From Linyphia triangularis (taxonomy: Eukaryota > Arthropoda > Arachnida > Araneae > Linyphiidae), in the NCBI GenBank assembly GCA_963978545.1, contig OZ021732.1:21993521-22057520 (forward strand): a stretch of 64,000 bases of DNA. Reading direction: 5' to 3'. This document shows, in pieces, positions 60,765-64,000 of the stretch (position 1 is its first letter; each line of letters starts with the position of its first letter). The notes beneath the pieces are model-generated. The model was not told where the DNA came from, did not search any database, and saw only the letters and a list, made by a program, of their open reading frames with translations. A program made the position numbers and the translations under genes.

Positions 60765-61529
60765 GATTAAGTTTCTTTCAATAAGTTATACTTTAGTTAA
60801 ATATTTTTTTTTAAATATTCTATTCCTTTGCATTCAATTTAATCCCCACTCATTTGAAACATACATTTTTCTTTTGAAGCTGCACCTATAATTGAAATGT
60901 TCGGGTTTTGTTTGTGTTTCATTATTTAAAGTTAATACGAAATTCCTTAGCCTGGGGATTAAGATACCTTGACTTTGGTTTATTTTTCAATCGAGTGGAA
61001 GTTATTTCTGCAAAAAAAAAAAAAAAAAAGTTTCTTACACAAAGGAAGACTTTTCAAAATATTTCTCCTAAAAGAACCTGGATTTCCATACGGAAATTAT
61101 TAAAGCTTTGTTAAATAAAATTCAGAATTGTGAAGTTATTGCCATTTTTCAATTACAAAATGTGTTTTTATAAAACCTGAAAAATCAACAGCCTATTGCA
61201 AAGCTTCCATTGAGAACACTCAACGAAATCTGTTTGTGTCACCTTGATTTGATCGTGAATTGGGATTTAATCAAGTTTTATTTATTTGTTTGATTATGAT
61301 TTATTCTCTAATATTTAATTACTTTAAGCAATAATAAATGCTCCATATTATTGTAATATATTGTAAAATAAGATACAATAATTATTTATTTTTAATACGG
61401 AAAAGTAAATGTAATACTTACTATAAAAACAAGGTTAAAAATATCATGACACCTGGTTCAATTTTTTTTTTTTTTTTTTTAATTTATCGATAATTATCCA
61501 AAGAATAAACTGACATTTCAGCACGTTGA

Positions 61530-61532
<3 letters not shown>
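59791..61532. other. AT-rich non-coding DNA
   Basis: Nothing recognised; an A-tract lies at 60731-60762. Confidence 0.5.

Positions 61533-61618
<86 letters not shown>
61533..61618. repeat. (TA)n microsatellite
   Basis: About 86 bp of TA dinucleotides; the overlapping minus-strand ORF (YIYIYI repeat) is an artefact. Confidence 0.97.
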
Positions 61619-61623
<5 letters not shown>

Positions 61624-62858
61624 CGAAAATGTAATGTGGAATTAAAAATTTAAATTGGAATTTAAAATATGTTATACAAATAAACAAATATCTATCAATG
61701 CAGATTAGAACTTACCAGTGTCTTATTAAGTCGGCATTTTGTTTGGAATGTACCTCCCCCCCCCCCGACTCTCCCACCATCCATCTTAACAAAGAGGGCT
61801 TAGAATGTAAACTGACTAATTATCACTTTACATGGTTTTCAAAACGTGACTTTGAAGTTTTGCAGTTCGCACACATCAACTTGCTAGAATATCGGTTTTT
61901 TCTTTCGATAATTTGGTGAAAACCTGTATCTTATTGTGTATGTGTGCTGTTTTCTCATCAAGATGTATTATAGATTATCGATAACTAGTAAAAAACAACA
62001 ACGAAATATGTCTCATAGTAATTTTAGTCTTATTTTATAGTACGTATTAAGATTATTTTGCCATATTAAAAATTAATTATTGTATGTTATTTTTTCATAC
62101 GAGAAAACAAATGTAAATATTTTTTCTTATATTTTTTTTTATAATTAAAGTCCTATTTTACTAGAGAACTAGGATGCGATTTTAAAAAGTAATTACATTT
62201 AATTAGGTGAGTTCAGGCTTAAATGAATTATTTGTTAGTTTAACCAAGTAACTAAATCAGCAACTAATTACTTGGGTTTTAAGCGTGTATGGAATTTATA
62301 GTATTATTATAAGTATCAGTAATTCGATTATGTTAAGAGTACATTGAAACTTTTTGCTTCATGTGCATTTTCGTTCTTCCGTTGTGACTTTTTCTCCTGA
62401 GAAACCATTTTCACATATTTTTTTGTTATATATATAATTAGTTTAATATTTATGTCACTATAAATTAAACTGTATGTATTGCATTCTAACTAACTTTAAA
62501 TTAATGGAAGATACGTTTTAAAAAACCCAGTCAATCTTTATATAATATTTTTTTTCCTCCTAAAACTTACATTACACTTTTTTTTTCCATCATATTAGTA
62601 ATTAATATTTGTAAATTGTATTTTATTCACGTGCAAAATTAACTCAAAGGCATAAGTATTACTTTAATCTTCCCCCATGTATTTTTCAATACGTATTCAT
62701 TCCCCTAAACTACAATAAATTATTAATTTAAACCAATTCTTTCTTTTCAACAATCCTTTGCAATACTTATTCTCTCTTCAAAATAAAAAAATAGATTTCT
62801 TCAAAATAACACAATAACCTTCCAACTTTTACGTTCATTTAAACTTAGAGTACTTTTA

Positions 62859-62892
<34 letters not shown>

Positions 62893-63329
62893 GGTACACT
62901 GCCAAAGAGAAGAACTTAAGCTTTTCAATGCATTGTACACAAAACTCCAGACATTTTTAAAACTACACAAGTCTGCATGTGACTATCGGAAAAGTTTGAA
63001 CTTTTTACAATGAGTCAGACCGTTGCACTAAGAGACATTCACATTTTCGAAATGCGTATAAAAAATACCAATACTGTAGGGGGAAGGGTAAGGAAAGATT
63101 TCCAACCCCTCTCTTTTATTCTGATCTGGTGAAGGGACAAGCGGTAAATATTCAAGCCCCCCTCTTCTTGGACTTTTTTTCTTAAATCGTTTTTTGAATT
63201 CTCTTCCTATTCCTACCCCTCTAGGGTTGTACGCCAGCTTAGATTTTTATTCCGCTCTCTGTGCATTGCGATAAGTGGGGTTCGTGGTTTGTGGATGCGG
63301 ATCGCATTATTGAACAATGCAAAACTCAG

Positions 63330-63360
<31 letters not shown>

Positions 63361-64000
63361 CTTCCAAGTTTTAAAGGAAAATTGTGAATGGCGATTTTTT
63401 GTAGATGGAAGGGAGGAAAAGCGATAAAGTAGGTGAATTATTAAAATATTTTTTTCCTTTAGTCACACAGACAGCCGTAAGAAGTATTGCGAAAAAGATA
63501 TTTTCCTTCTGTGAATGAACCATTCTCGAACAGATGAACTGATCTTCTTTCAGTCAAATAAAATATTTTTTGAATACTTGATGTTGCTGACGTACGTTAA
63601 AAGGACAAGAAGTATTCTAGATAAGGTTTATATTGTAATAGGATAGTGTAACGAATAAACAAATATGTCCTTATAAGTTTTTATGCTGCTTGTTGAAGAT
63701 AGTTTGGATATATATATATATGTATTTTTTTTAAATGTAGTCGTGTATAAAAATATATTTCATGATACGTTCTATTTGAATACGTTCTATTTAAAGCAAA
63801 CTTTACAAAATAATTTGTATAAAAAACATTTGCATTACTTTACTTTAAAAAAAACCCCTCTTCTTGCCTTATGAAAGAACAGCTATACTGTATTAAAAGT
63901 ACGGTATAAGCGGGGAATCAGCATTTTAACATAGCGAAAAGTTAAGTCATCCAAATAAAAAATTAAAACTACAAATCAAAGTGGCATCCTACAGAGAATA
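61619..64000. other. AT-rich non-coding DNA; GC-richer patch at 63090-63320
   Basis: No gene is supported up to the window end. There is an A-tract at 62860-62889 and a T-tract at 63334-63360. The patch has CCCCTCTC/CCTCTTC pyrimidine runs and GTTGTACGCCAGC but no frame or element that I recognise. Confidence 0.45.

Noticed and set aside
61484..61687. Minus-strand ORF with YIYIYI repeats
   Set aside because: Translation of a (TA)n microsatellite.

Overview
The window looks like a gene-poor, AT-rich stretch of an arthropod nuclear genome. A spider or other chelicerate is my best guess, based on the style of the BEL/Pao and Ty3/Gypsy proteins and on many decayed DNA transposons, but the sequence alone does not prove this. 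I see no convincing intact host gene, no rRNA, no functional tRNA and no CRISPR array. Nearly everything with coding character is transposable-element protein.

Layout. 1-8973: a Ty3/Gypsy element, entering the window in mid reverse transcriptase, is split by a nearly complete BEL/Pao element (371-6438). The BEL/Pao element has 326-bp LTRs differing at 4 positions and a 5-bp target duplication (CATGC). Its host Gypsy pol is older and broken by stops and frameshifts; its 3' LTR is at 8510-8973. 8974-15244: AT-rich DNA with a degenerate ~83-bp tandem array (about 10995-12840). 15245-15987: a minus-oriented solo Gypsy LTR with a 4-bp target duplication. 17.58-18.05 kb: two minus-strand ORFs that could be exons of an unknown cysteine-containing protein. 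18132-21133: a 3.0-kb element with 49-bp terminal inverted repeats and a TTA duplication (PIF/Harbinger-like). Nested in it are ~145-bp tandem repeats, a 109-bp foldback, a tRNA-derived SINE head and a 1-kb 13-bp minisatellite. 23077-26450: a second inverted-repeat element whose ends are packed with GTCTTA/TAAGAC motifs. 26555-26981: a solo LTR related to the Gypsy LTR at 8510. 29.8-31.3 kb: a piggyBac transposase relic. 32375-32909, 24132-24334 and possibly 21335-22043: MITE-like elements flanked by TTAA. 37.7-38.6 kb: a decayed relative of the hAT-like element below. 40284-40885: a 602-bp foldback MITE. 41101-44462: the most interesting object. 45.8-64 kb: mostly unrecognised AT-rich DNA with simple repeats, a SINE with a 14-bp duplication (49347-49489), a LINE tail, a Tc1-like relic and a few GC-richer blocks.

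The standout is 41101-44462. An exact 8-bp duplication (GTGAACAG) and similar ~70-bp inverted ends frame a single ~2.3-kb, multiply interrupted coding region. From memory, that protein resembles a family usually annotated only as 'uncharacterized' in arthropod genomes. The boundaries suggest that the family is a divergent hAT-superfamily transposase. A second partial copy lies about 3 kb upstream.

The elements do not form a pathway. They record successive insertions and decay; several nonsense changes fit C-to-T transitions. GC-richer unique-looking blocks (27.9, 36.5, 39.5 and 56.3 kb) are the best candidates for host regulatory or otherwise constrained sequence.
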